A DNA stretch of 7,517 nt from Candidatus Hebobacteria bacterium (lineage in GTDB: Bacteria; Armatimonadota; Hebobacteria; Hebobacterales; Hebobacteraceae), in NCBI GenBank assembly GCA_029821235.1, contig JALGTT010000052.1:1-7517 (forward strand), written 5' to 3'. How positions within the stretch are numbered: position 1 is the first letter of the stretch; each line of letters opens with the position of its first letter. This document shows, piece after piece, positions 1-5,822 of this stretch. The notes under the pieces were generated by a model. That model was not told the DNA's origin. It searched no databases and saw only the letters and a list, made by a program, of their open reading frames with translations. Made by a program: the position numbers and the translations under genes.

Positions 1-750
1 CATGCGGTTGAGGTCCCACTCCAGGTCGTTGCCCCGCAGTTTCACCTTGAGGCAGAACAGCCCGTCCCGCGCGATCCACTGGTCCAGAGAGACCGGCAAG
101 CCGTCCTGGGGATCGGTGTCGTCTATCTCCTCCGCGCGCAGTTTGTCCAGCCCCCCCACCAGGTGGAAGACCGGCACGCGCGGCTCGTAGTGATCCTTGA
201 GGTAGTCGGCGAGGAAGCGGCCGCGGAACTCCTGCCCCAGGTAGCGGCTGAGGTCGTGCTCCATGAAGTCGGGGCCGTAGCCGTCGTAGGTGGAGATGCC
301 GTTGACGACCCCGAAGGCGTCGTGGATCGCCGCATCCGTGGGGGAGGCGCAGACGAGGGCGGCGAGAAACGGCATCGGCACCGGCAAGCCCAGTCCCTCT
401 CCCACCTGGGCGGCGGCCTCCCGAAGGCCCTCCTCGGTCTCCAAGTACAAGTCTATGGGGTGGCCGAAGCGGCCGTGCTCGGAGACCAGGCGGCAGTAGC
501 GCCTGGTGAGTTCCTTCATCGCCTGGAGTTTGAGGGGGTGGGGGGCAGCCGGGTCGGGAAAGGCCCAGAAGTCCATCACGAACATGCCGCCCCAGCCCAC
601 TCCCCGCGCTCCCCCGCGCGTCTCCACCTCGACCCGCACCTGGGCGTAGTCTCCGCTCTCCACCACCACCGCCCCGAACTTGAGGGGGGTGCGGGCAACC
701 GTCTCGATGAAATACGGCGTGGCGCTGATCACCCTGATGTCGCTGTTCAC
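1..750 (-). CDS. Enolase-superfamily (mandelate racemase/muconate lactonizing-like) enzyme, C-terminus beyond window
   Basis: The minus-strand frame is open from a GTG at 750-748 to the left edge, giving 250 residues and no stop, so the 3' part is missing. The GTG is chosen because AGGAG lies six bases upstream (757-761) and no ATG lies nearby in frame. Residues 1-60 look like the enolase N-terminal capping domain (beta strands with alternating V/E residues, then a GVGWGG turn). Residues 141-185 carry AIHDAFG, STYDGYG and a Leu/Tyr/Arg-rich helix. Near the end, FCLKVKLRGND (K235, K237) resembles the Lys-x-Lys strand that supplies the catalytic base in this superfamily. The Asp/Glu metal ligands of later barrel strands would lie outside the window. 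The enzyme probably abstracts a proton alpha to a carboxylate (sugar-acid dehydration or racemisation); the substrate cannot be read. It is the last visible gene of the minus-strand unit, 22 bases after the metallopeptidase stop. Superfamily is fairly sure, function unknown. Confidence 0.72.
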   Translation of the reverse strand, partial: MNSDIRVISATPYFIETVARTPLKFGAVVVESGDYAQVRVEVETRGGARGVGWGGMFVMDFWAFPDPAAPHPLKLQAMKELTRRYCRLVSEHGRFGHPIDLYLETEEGLREAAAQVGEGLGLPVPMPFLAALVCASPTDAAIHDAFGVVNGISTYDGYGPDFMEHDLSRYLGQEFRGRFLADYLKDHYEPRVPVFHLVGGLDKLRAEEIDDTDPQDGLPVSLDQWIARDGLFCLKVKLRGNDLEWDLNRM

Positions 751-772
751 TCCAGTCTCCTGTTCCGCGGCT

Positions 773-1144
773 TCAGTAGCCCAGTTCCCGCAGGCGGGCG
801 TCGGGGATCCCGAAGTGGTGGGCCACCTCGTGGAGCACGGTGCGGCGGACCTGCCGCGCGATCTCCTCCCGGCTGCCGGCGATGCTCTCGATGGGCCGCT
901 GGAAGATGACGATTCTGTCCGGGTAGAAGAACGGGGCGAAGGGCGAACGCCGGGGCAGCGGCACCCCCCGGTAGAGGCCCAGCAGCATCCCGCCGGGAGG
1001 CCGCCGCAGCCCCGCGTAGTGCTCCTGTCTCGGATGGTCCTCGATTACCACCTCCACGCTCTCGAGCTTCTCCAGGAAATCGCTCGGCAGTTTGTCGAGC
1101 ACCTCCGCCACCAGCCGCTCGAACTCCTCCCGCGGCAGATGCAT
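773..1144 (-). CDS. Zincin-like metallopeptidase family protein (Zincin_1/PF06262 type)
   Basis: The product has 123 residues, the usual small size of this family of one-domain metallopeptidase-like proteins. The zinc-binding HExxH is HEVAH at residues 105-109, continuing as HFGIPD, so D115 could be a third ligand as in the family's HExxHHFGxxD pattern. An N-terminal helix (EEFERLVAEVLDKLP, 6-20) is followed by strands with VEVVIEDHP and RIVIFQRPIE, also typical. The frame is open upstream to 1708, but that stretch only shadows the isomerase gene. ATG at 1144-1142 is taken because homology begins at MHLPREEF and a weak GGGGGA site lies ten bases before it. It starts 17 bases after the isomerase stop and ends 22 bases before the enolase-type gene, so it is probably co-transcribed with them. 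No signal peptide is visible, so it should be cytoplasmic. Members of this family have no well-established substrate. The family call is confident; the link to the sugar genes is unexplained. Confidence 0.88.
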   Translation of the reverse strand: MHLPREEFERLVAEVLDKLPSDFLEKLESVEVVIEDHPRQEHYAGLRRPPGGMLLGLYRGVPLPRRSPFAPFFYPDRIVIFQRPIESIAGSREEIARQVRRTVLHEVAHHFGIPDARLRELGY

Positions 1145-1161
1145 GGCCGTCGATTCCCCCG

Positions 1162-1917
1162 CTACAGGCCCAGCGTCTTGAGGTAGTCGCGGCTGATGCG
1201 GCAGGACTCGCCCGGGTCCAAGCTGGTGACGTCCTGCTCGACCACGATCCACTCCGGGTCGCAGGCCAGCGCCGCCTTCAGGGCCGCGGCGAGGTCGGTG
1301 TTGCCCTGGCCCAGTTCCCGGAACTCCCGATACTGCTCTCCTCCCAGGCCGTCCTTGAAGTGCAAGGTGGGGCAGCGGTCGCAGTACCTGGCGATGAAAT
1401 CGGCCGGCTGCTCCCCTCCGACGTCGATCCAGTAGACGTCCGGGCAGAACTTCACCAGTTCGGGGTCGGTCTCCTCCGCGATCAGGTGGATGGGCTTCGC
1501 GCCGTCCAGCAGGTCGAACTCCCAGTTGTGGTTGTGATAGCAGAAGACCACCCCCTCCTCCCGGCACTGCTTCCCCACCTCGTTCATCACCCGGGCCGCG
1601 TTCCGGTATTCGTCCAGGGTTTGGAAGCGGCCGGAGGTGATGACGAACCGGCCCCCCAGGTCTTTCACCGCGCCGATCCGCTGGGCGACCACATCCGGGT
1701 CGTCCCACTGGGTGAATCCACTATGCGCGCCCACCACCGCCAGGCCGGTCCCCTCCAGGGCCTGCCGAAAGCGGGCCACGCTGGCGGCATCGGAGGGCAT
1801 CCCGATCTCCACTCCGTCGTATCCCGCCGCGGCGACCGCCTTCATCACGCCCGGCAGGTCCTGCTCTATCTTCTCCCCGAAAACGATCAATTGCACTCCA
1901 ACTCTCGGCTTTGCCAT
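1162..1917 (-). CDS. Sugar phosphate isomerase/epimerase (xylose isomerase-like TIM barrel)
   Basis: The product has 251 residues and is a single AP-endonuclease-2/xylose-isomerase-like barrel similar to IolE and hydroxypyruvate-isomerase relatives. Visible landmarks in order: VGVQL (6-10, strand 1), GYDGVEIG (32-39, strand 2), VVGAHSGF (61-68), YHNHNWEF (127-134), VYWIDVGG (161-168), LHFKDG (185-190), LGQGNTD (202-208) and IVVEQD (224-229). H186 and E227, with an acidic residue near 133 and D165, are likely divalent-metal ligands of the isomerase active site; this is assigned by pattern, not alignment. The frame opens upstream to 2052, but the ATG at 1917-1915 has GGAGGT six bases before it and begins exactly where strand 1 homology starts. 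The 45 extra upstream residues look non-coding. It is the first gene of a minus-strand unit with a metallopeptidase and an enolase-type enzyme, fitting breakdown or interconversion of a sugar or cyclitol. Substrate unknown. Confidence 0.9.
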   Translation of the reverse strand: MAKPRVGVQLIVFGEKIEQDLPGVMKAVAAAGYDGVEIGMPSDAASVARFRQALEGTGLAVVGAHSGFTQWDDPDVVAQRIGAVKDLGGRFVITSGRFQTLDEYRNAARVMNEVGKQCREEGVVFCYHNHNWEFDLLDGAKPIHLIAEETDPELVKFCPDVYWIDVGGEQPADFIARYCDRCPTLHFKDGLGGEQYREFRELGQGNTDLAAALKAALACDPEWIVVEQDVTSLDPGESCRISRDYLKTLGL

Positions 1918-1923
1918 TCCTGG

Positions 1924-1929
1924 ACCTCC
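1924..1929 (-). promoter_or_regulatory. Ribosome binding site fixing the isomerase start
   Basis: The minus strand reads GGAGGT here, six bases before the ATG at 1917-1915. This near-perfect site decides between that ATG and the in-frame ATGs further upstream, up to 2052. Confidence 0.8.
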
Positions 1930-2050
1930 ATCCATATGCATCGCAAGCGCGCTCCTGCTCTGTTGTTTCTGGACCATCGGGCACCCGCCTGCCGCCAAAA
2001 GGGCCCCACTTGCGCTCATCCTGTCACGATAACCCGCGTCGCAGCGCCGC

Positions 2051-2117
2051 ATTGGCCAGGAGGCGACCTTTCTCTCACAAAATGTTGCAGGGTGTGGAAC
2101 AAGCCTATTGGCCGGGA
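2051..2117. repeat. Pair of 11-base direct repeats upstream of the ParA gene
   Basis: ATTGGCCAGGA (2051-2061) and ATTGGCCGGGA (2107-2117) match at 10 of 11 positions with start points 56 bases apart. They sit in the middle of the divergent intergenic region, 125 to 190 bases before the ParA start, where an operator would be expected. Chance similarity cannot be excluded. Confidence 0.35.
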
Positions 2118-2241
2118 CTCAGCGAATGCTCCATCGCCGTCGCGCGGGGGCGCAAGCGACGCGCAGGTCTGGGGACCATGCAGCGAGACTTGTAGTTGGG
2201 CAATGGCCCAGCCGGCCGGAAATACGGAGGAACTCGAGACC

Positions 2242-3147
2242 ATGGAAGACCGCGCTCTTTCCGGCGTAGGCGGCAGCCTGATGCCCTATGGGAAGGCGGC
2301 CGTCATCGCCTTTGTCAACGAGAAGGGGGGAGTGGCGAAGACCACTTCCTGTGTCAACCTGGGCGCTGCTCTGGCCCAGCGCAATTCGCGCGTACTGTGC
2401 ATCGACCTGGACCCGCAGGCGAACATGACCACCGCCTTCGGCGTATCCGCGGACGTGGCGATCGCCAAGGAGGCACACTGTCTGCTCACCATGCCGCGCT
2501 TCCCGCTGGAGCGAGCGGTGGTATCCACCCAGGTGGACAACCTGGACCTGGTGCCGGCCAGCGCGCGGCTGGCGGACTGCGATAAGGCGTTGGTGATGGA
2601 GGTGGGCCGCGAGGGCCGCCTCCGGACCAAACTGCGGGACTTCTATCGCAGCGTGCTGACGGAGAAGTACGACGTGGTGCTGATAGACTGTCCGCCTTCG
2701 CTGGATCTGCTCACCATCAACGCGCTGACCGCCGCCACCCACATGATCGTTCCGGTGACCACCAAGTTCTACGCGCTGAAGGGGATGGCCCTGCTGGGAG
2801 AGATGGTGGCCACCCTGCACGAGCAGATCGGCGCGACGGTGAAGATGCTCGGGATTCTGGTCACCATGTTCGACAAGAAGACGGCGCTGGACGTGACCAT
2901 CTACAAGTTGCTGAAGGAAAAGGTCGAGAGCGAGTTCGGTGACTATGTATTCAACACGGTCATCAGCAAGAGCGTGTTGGTGAGTGAGGCCGAGGCGGGA
3001 GGCTTCCCGGTGCTGTTGCGGGAGCCGGATTCGAAGGCGGCCGCCGCCTATCGCGCGCTGGCCGACGAAACCACGAGGCGTTTGCAGCCGGACATGGCGG
3101 GATTGCTCTCCGCGGTGCCGGCGGCGGGCGCAGCCTACGTGTCGTAG
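2242..3147 (+). CDS. ParA/Soj-family (MinD/ParA superfamily) ATPase, orphan without ParB
   Basis: The product has 301 residues. The deviant Walker A motif KGGVAKTT spans residues 28-35, with signature lysine K28 and phosphate-binding K33. The A' region is VLCIDLDPQAN (51-61) and Walker B is VVLIDCPPSL (145-154). This is the full Soj-type order LIDCPPSLDLLTINALTAA. Such ATPases form ATP sandwich dimers on nucleoid DNA and are released by an activator, to position plasmids, chromosome origins, carboxysomes or chemotaxis arrays. There is no N-terminal helix-turn-helix, only about 18 extra residues before the first strand. ATG at 2242 is chosen over upstream ATG 2203 (no binding site) because GGAGGA lies ten bases before it; ATG 2281 is a less likely alternative. 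No ParB or parS accompanies it; the next gene, 22 bases on, encodes a TPR protein. The usual IPRNVRLSEAPSHG block reads ISKSVLVSEAEAGG (241-254), so it is a divergent member. Cargo unknown. Confidence 0.92.
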   Translation: MEDRALSGVGGSLMPYGKAAVIAFVNEKGGVAKTTSCVNLGAALAQRNSRVLCIDLDPQANMTTAFGVSADVAIAKEAHCLLTMPRFPLERAVVSTQVDNLDLVPASARLADCDKALVMEVGREGRLRTKLRDFYRSVLTEKYDVVLIDCPPSLDLLTINALTAATHMIVPVTTKFYALKGMALLGEMVATLHEQIGATVKMLGILVTMFDKKTALDVTIYKLLKEKVESEFGDYVFNTVISKSVLVSEAEAGGFPVLLREPDSKAAAAYRALADETTRRLQPDMAGLLSAVPAAGAAYVS

Positions 3148-3169
3148 GAACAGGAACGGAGGTCCTGCC

Positions 3170-4321
3170 ATGACCACACAAGCGGAATCCACGATTGCGC
3201 AAACCAGCACCGAACAGACCTCGGTGATCATCAATGTAAGCACCCCCGGCGCGCCCAACCCCATCTGTCGCATCGGCAGTTCGGACGAGGTGCTCGGGGA
3301 CATGACCGTGCGCGAGTTGGTCGCCCGGATAGTCAGCCCGAAGTCGCTGTTCTCCGTGGGCGTGTCCTCCAGCCAACTGGAGGCGGAGAGCCCGGCCGCG
3401 CAGGCGATCGAGGAGTTGCTCTCGGCAGACTCCGCGGAGTTGGTATTGCGGGGAAGCAACGACGAGGTGATCCGGACGCTTCGCCCGGACGAGCCGGCGC
3501 GCACCGTGGCTCAGCGCCACACCGGAGCGCAGGGCACTGCATTTCTCGATCTGAACCTGGAGGTGCGGCCCGCGGCGGACAACGCGCCGCCGGAGACGGA
3601 GCGCCGGCAACTGGAGATACCCGATCCGGTGGAGGCGCCCCCGGAGGAGAAGGCCGCGCCGACGCCCTCCATGGAGGAGCAGGTGGCGGAGGCCGCGGCG
3701 CCGTCACCCGCGGTGGAGGCCGACTCCACCCCCGGGGAGGAGACCCCGGAGGAGCCGACGGCGGAGCCGGTAGAGGCCGATTCCTCGCCTGACGCGAAGG
3801 AGGCGAAGGACGAGATCGTTACCATCGTGGCGAAGAACGTCGCGCCGAGCCCCGCCGCGGGCGCGCCTACCTGGGACCGCAAGGAATACGTGCGTAAGTC
3901 GGACTGGCTGCGCGCGCAATTCCTGCCAGAGGTGGAAGCGCTGAATTTCACGGGCCTGTTCGTGGGCAATCTCGGACTGGGCATACGCGAGGAAGAGCAG
4001 CGACGCCAGGTGGTGCTCGCGGATCCGGCCCGCATCACCGATATCCTCCTCCGCGGCAACGGGTATCGGCGGTCGGGAGATCATGCCAAGGCCCTCATCT
4101 GCTACCAGGAACTGGTGGATATGGACCCGGGGAATGCAGACTTCCGCTTCCTGTTGGGCAAGACGCTGGCGGAACTGAAGCAGTACGATTCCGCCGTGGA
4201 GGCCTATACCAGAGCGAGGGAACTGGGCCATACGGGAGCGGCCAAGGAACTGGACGCGTTGCGCAAGTCCCAGGCGCGCGCCCGCCGGCCCCTGGGATTC
4301 CTGCGCTTCTGGAAACAGTAA
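3170..4321 (+). CDS. TPR-containing protein with acidic disordered linker, candidate partner of the ParA ATPase
   Basis: The product has 383 residues and I do not recognise the full-length family. ATG 3170 has GGAGGT six bases upstream. Four regions can be seen. (1) Residues 18-133 look folded: a strand (SVIINVST), ICRIG, then TVRELVARI, an order reminiscent of beta-grasp/ubiquitin-like folds (inference only), ending in LDLNLEVRP. (2) Residues 135-232 are Pro/Glu/Ala-rich and acidic with the near-repeat VEADS(T/S)P, so probably disordered. (3) Residues 235-285 are rich in aromatic and charged residues (EYVRKSDWLRAQFLPEVEALNF). (4) Residues 288-355 hold two TPR-like helix pairs (ILLRGNGYRRSGDHAKALICY and FLLGKTLAELKQYDSAVEAYTRA, given without overlap of motifs). 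The tail RARRPLGFLRFWKQ is basic and aromatic. There is no signal peptide or membrane span, so it is cytoplasmic. The 22-base gap and shared terminator place it in an operon with the ATPase, suggesting an adaptor, cargo or activator role. Confidence 0.8.
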   Translation: MTTQAESTIAQTSTEQTSVIINVSTPGAPNPICRIGSSDEVLGDMTVRELVARIVSPKSLFSVGVSSSQLEAESPAAQAIEELLSADSAELVLRGSNDEVIRTLRPDEPARTVAQRHTGAQGTAFLDLNLEVRPAADNAPPETERRQLEIPDPVEAPPEEKAAPTPSMEEQVAEAAAPSPAVEADSTPGEETPEEPTAEPVEADSSPDAKEAKDEIVTIVAKNVAPSPAAGAPTWDRKEYVRKSDWLRAQFLPEVEALNFTGLFVGNLGLGIREEEQRRQVVLADPARITDILLRGNGYRRSGDHAKALICYQELVDMDPGNADFRFLLGKTLAELKQYDSAVEAYTRARELGHTGAAKELDALRKSQARARRPLGFLRFWKQ

Positions 4322-4346
4322 CGCGCCTGCAGTAAGCCTTCCTCCT

Positions 4347-4382
4347 CGGCCCCGGAGCGTCACCCCCGGGGCCGTTTCTGTC
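4347..4382 (+). terminator. Rho-independent terminator after the ParA/TPR pair
   Basis: A perfect nine-base stem, CGGCCCCGG (4347-4355) with CCGGGGCCG (4366-4374), has a ten-base loop and is followed directly by TTTCTGTCTC. It lies 25 bases after the TPR gene stop and should end that transcript. The downstream glycosyltransferase pair then needs its own promoter or readthrough. Confidence 0.8.
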
Positions 4383-4416
4383 TCTCCAGGGCAGGAGGCG
4401 AGGTCCGCGCCGGCGC

Positions 4417-5127
4417 ATGTTGTTGGATGTGAGCACACCGCCCGCATTGATCTTGTTCGCCCGGGAGCCGGCCCCGGGCCAGGCGAAGACCCGCCTCATC
4501 CCTCTGCTCGGCGCGGAGGGAGCCGCCGAACTCTACCGCAGATTCCTGTTGGACTGCGCGGAGACGGCGGCCGACCAGCCCGCGGCCCTGTATGTGGCGG
4601 TCTCGGAGTCCTCGGCGGTGGAGACGGTGCGCGCGTTGCTCTCTCCGGTGTGCCCGGAGGCGGAGTTCGTGGCCCAATCGGGCGCGGACCTGGGCGCGCG
4701 GATGGGCACCGCGGTGGAGGCGGCGCTTGCCCAGGGGCATCCAGGGGTCGTGGTGATCGGGTCGGACGCCCCCAGCCTGCCCGGCTCGCGGATCCGCGAG
4801 GCGCTTCAGGGGTGCGCGCGCTGCGACCTGGTGCTGGGTCCCGCGTTCGATGGCGGATATTACCTGATCGGCATGCCGCGGGTGATCCGCGAGTGTTTCG
4901 AGGGGTTGTCCTGGGGGGAGTCCACGGTGCTGGTGGACACGCTCAGGAGGGCGAGAGAGGTGGGCGCCAAGGTCTCCCTGCTGGCCCCCTGGTATGACGT
5001 GGACACCCCCGAGGACTTGCAGACGCTGCGCTCTCATCTCACCGCGCTTCACCTGGCCGGGGAGCCTATCCCGTGCCCCCGCACCTGGGAGTATCTCCAG
5101 GCGCAGGCGACGGAGGTAAGAGATTGA
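4417..5127 (+). CDS. TIGR04282/DUF2064 family glycosyltransferase (nucleotidyltransferase-like GT-A fold)
   Basis: The product has 236 residues and matches the family pattern throughout: LFAREPAPGQAKTRL (13-27, nucleotide-binding loop with K24/R26), DLGARM (91-96), VVVIGSDAPSLP (111-122, with the metal-binding SDxP aspartate D117), LGPAFDGGYYLIG (140-152), LSWGEST (164-170) and DVDTPEDL (194-201). Family members have a GT-A/MobA-like fold; TIGR04282 is named for arsenosugar biosynthesis by genome context, but many members lie in other contexts and no arsenic gene is visible here. The protein is soluble. Start choice is uncertain: ATG 4417 has only a weak GAGGT 12 bases upstream, and TTG 4420, TTG 4423 or GTG 4429 would remove just a few residues. 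It begins 35 bases after the terminator and its stop overlaps the family-2 glycosyltransferase start by four bases, so the two are translationally coupled and probably act on one pathway. Confidence 0.9.
   Translation: MLLDVSTPPALILFAREPAPGQAKTRLIPLLGAEGAAELYRRFLLDCAETAADQPAALYVAVSESSAVETVRALLSPVCPEAEFVAQSGADLGARMGTAVEAALAQGHPGVVVIGSDAPSLPGSRIREALQGCARCDLVLGPAFDGGYYLIGMPRVIRECFEGLSWGESTVLVDTLRRAREVGAKVSLLAPWYDVDTPEDLQTLRSHLTALHLAGEPIPCPRTWEYLQAQATEVRD
5112..5117 (+). promoter_or_regulatory. Ribosome binding site fixing a TTG start for the family-2 glycosyltransferase
   Basis: GGAGGT lies inside the end of the preceding gene, six bases before TTG at 5124-5126. The TTG overlaps the previous TGA as TTGA. 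This favours TTG over the in-frame GTG at 5073, which has no such site and would add 17 unconserved residues. Confidence 0.75.
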
Positions 5128-5822
5128 CCTCCCCCCAGGCCCGCATTGCCGTGATCATCCCCGCGCTCAACGAGGAGCAGTCCATCGGGCGGGTGCTGGA
5201 GGCGATCCCCGGGGAACTGGAGGCGGAGGCGGTGGTGGTTGACAACGGCTCCACGGACCGGACGGCGGAGATCGCGGAGGCCTATGGGGCGCGGGTGGTG
5301 AAGGAACCGCGCCGCGGGTACGGAGCCGCTTGTCTGGCGGGTCTGGCCGCCCTCTCCGAGCCGGAGGTGGTGGCCTTCCTGGACGCGGACTTCAGCGATG
5401 ACCCCGCCCTCCTGCCCGAGTTGGTGAGGCCGATTCTCGACGACCGGGCCGACCTGGTGATCGGCTCCCGGATGCGGGGCGAGCGAGAGCCGGGCGCGCT
5501 GCCCCCGCACTCCCGGTTCGGCAACTGGCTGGCGGGGCGCATCCTCACCCTGCTCTACGGCCAGCCCACCAGCGACCTGGGTCCCTTCCGCGCCATTCGC
5601 TGGTCGGCGCTGAAGCGCCTGCGGATGAGCGATCCGGGGTTCGGGTGGACGATGGAGATGCAGGCGAAGGCGGCGCGCGCCGGACTCCGCACGGTGGAGA
5701 TTCCCGTGCCCTATCGCCGCCGCATCGGTAAGTCGAAGATCACCGGGTGTGTGGCCGCCTCGTGCAAGGCGGGGGCGGTGATTCTGTGGACCGCCGTCCG
5801 CCTGCTGAGGTGGAGGCCGTGA
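5124..5822 (+). CDS. Family 2 glycosyltransferase, polyprenol-phosphate sugar synthase (DPM1)-like
   Basis: The product has 232 residues from the TTG start. GT2 landmarks: IAVIIPALNEEQSIG (8-22), VVVDNGSTDRT (37-47), the RGYGAAC loop (64-70), metal-binding DAD in FLDADFSDDP (85-94), VIGSRMRG (112-119), QPTSDLGPFRAI (147-158), and the late YRRRIGKSKITG (197-208) typical of dolichol/polyprenol-phosphate mannose or glucose synthases. The domain has no C-terminal membrane spans, so it is a peripheral cytoplasmic enzyme that would move a sugar from a nucleotide donor to a polyprenyl phosphate. Donor sugar and lipid are not readable. It is coupled by a four-base overlap to the TIGR04282-type gene and could equally act with it on another small acceptor. 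Its last 83 bases are also the antisense end of the membrane glycosyltransferase gene, a possible donor-acceptor partner. General family is sure, lipid-sugar role inferred. Confidence 0.9.
   Translation: MTSPQARIAVIIPALNEEQSIGRVLEAIPGELEAEAVVVDNGSTDRTAEIAEAYGARVVKEPRRGYGAACLAGLAALSEPEVVAFLDADFSDDPALLPELVRPILDDRADLVIGSRMRGEREPGALPPHSRFGNWLAGRILTLLYGQPTSDLGPFRAIRWSALKRLRMSDPGFGWTMEMQAKAARAGLRTVEIPVPYRRRIGKSKITGCVAASCKAGAVILWTAVRLLRWRP

Larger units (their letters stand above)
1918..2241. other. Divergent intergenic region between isomerase unit and ParA pair
   Basis: These 324 bases separate the divergent isomerase and ParA genes, so they must hold at least one promoter in each direction. I see no convincing sigma-70 pair: the best plus-strand match is TTGCAG (2085-2090) with TATTGG (2106-2111) at a short 15-base spacing, too weak to call. 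An 11-base direct repeat occurs at 2051 and 2107. A perfect six-base inverted repeat (CGTCGC...GCGACG, 2138-2161, 12-base loop) and a five-base one (TGGGC...GCCCA, 2197-2210) lie nearer the ParA start; either could form a leader hairpin or be chance in GC-rich DNA. There is no parS-like 16-base palindrome, no tRNA and no recognised riboswitch. Open frames here are shadows or upstream extensions of the flanking genes. Confidence 0.6.

Noticed and set aside
163..909. Open plus-strand frame of 248 codons opposite the enolase-type and metallopeptidase genes
   Set aside because: It is low-complexity Gly/Val/His-rich sequence with no recognisable motif and lies wholly antisense to two well-supported genes; GC-rich DNA gives such shadows.
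1145..1708. Metallopeptidase frame extended upstream to 1708
   Set aside because: The extra sequence is Gly/Arg/Pro-rich and overlaps the isomerase gene on the same strand in another frame; family homology begins at ATG 1144.
2085..2111. TTGCAG/TATTGG as a sigma-70 promoter for the ParA pair
   Set aside because: Spacing is only 15 bases and the -10 matches the consensus at three of six positions, no better than chance.
1360..2241. Upstream extension of the ParA frame and fusion with a preceding protein
   Set aside because: The 294 extra codons run antisense through the isomerase gene and then non-coding DNA; ATG 2242 with GGAGGA and the start of homology near residue 18 fit better.
2119..3504. 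Minus-strand frame of 461 codons across the ParA and TPR genes
   Set aside because: His/Arg/Gln-rich composition without domains, antisense to a gene with intact ATPase motifs.
3710..3790. Tandem repeat in the TPR gene linker
   Set aside because: The two VEADS-containing copies are short, imperfect and explained by low-complexity acidic composition rather than a structured repeat.
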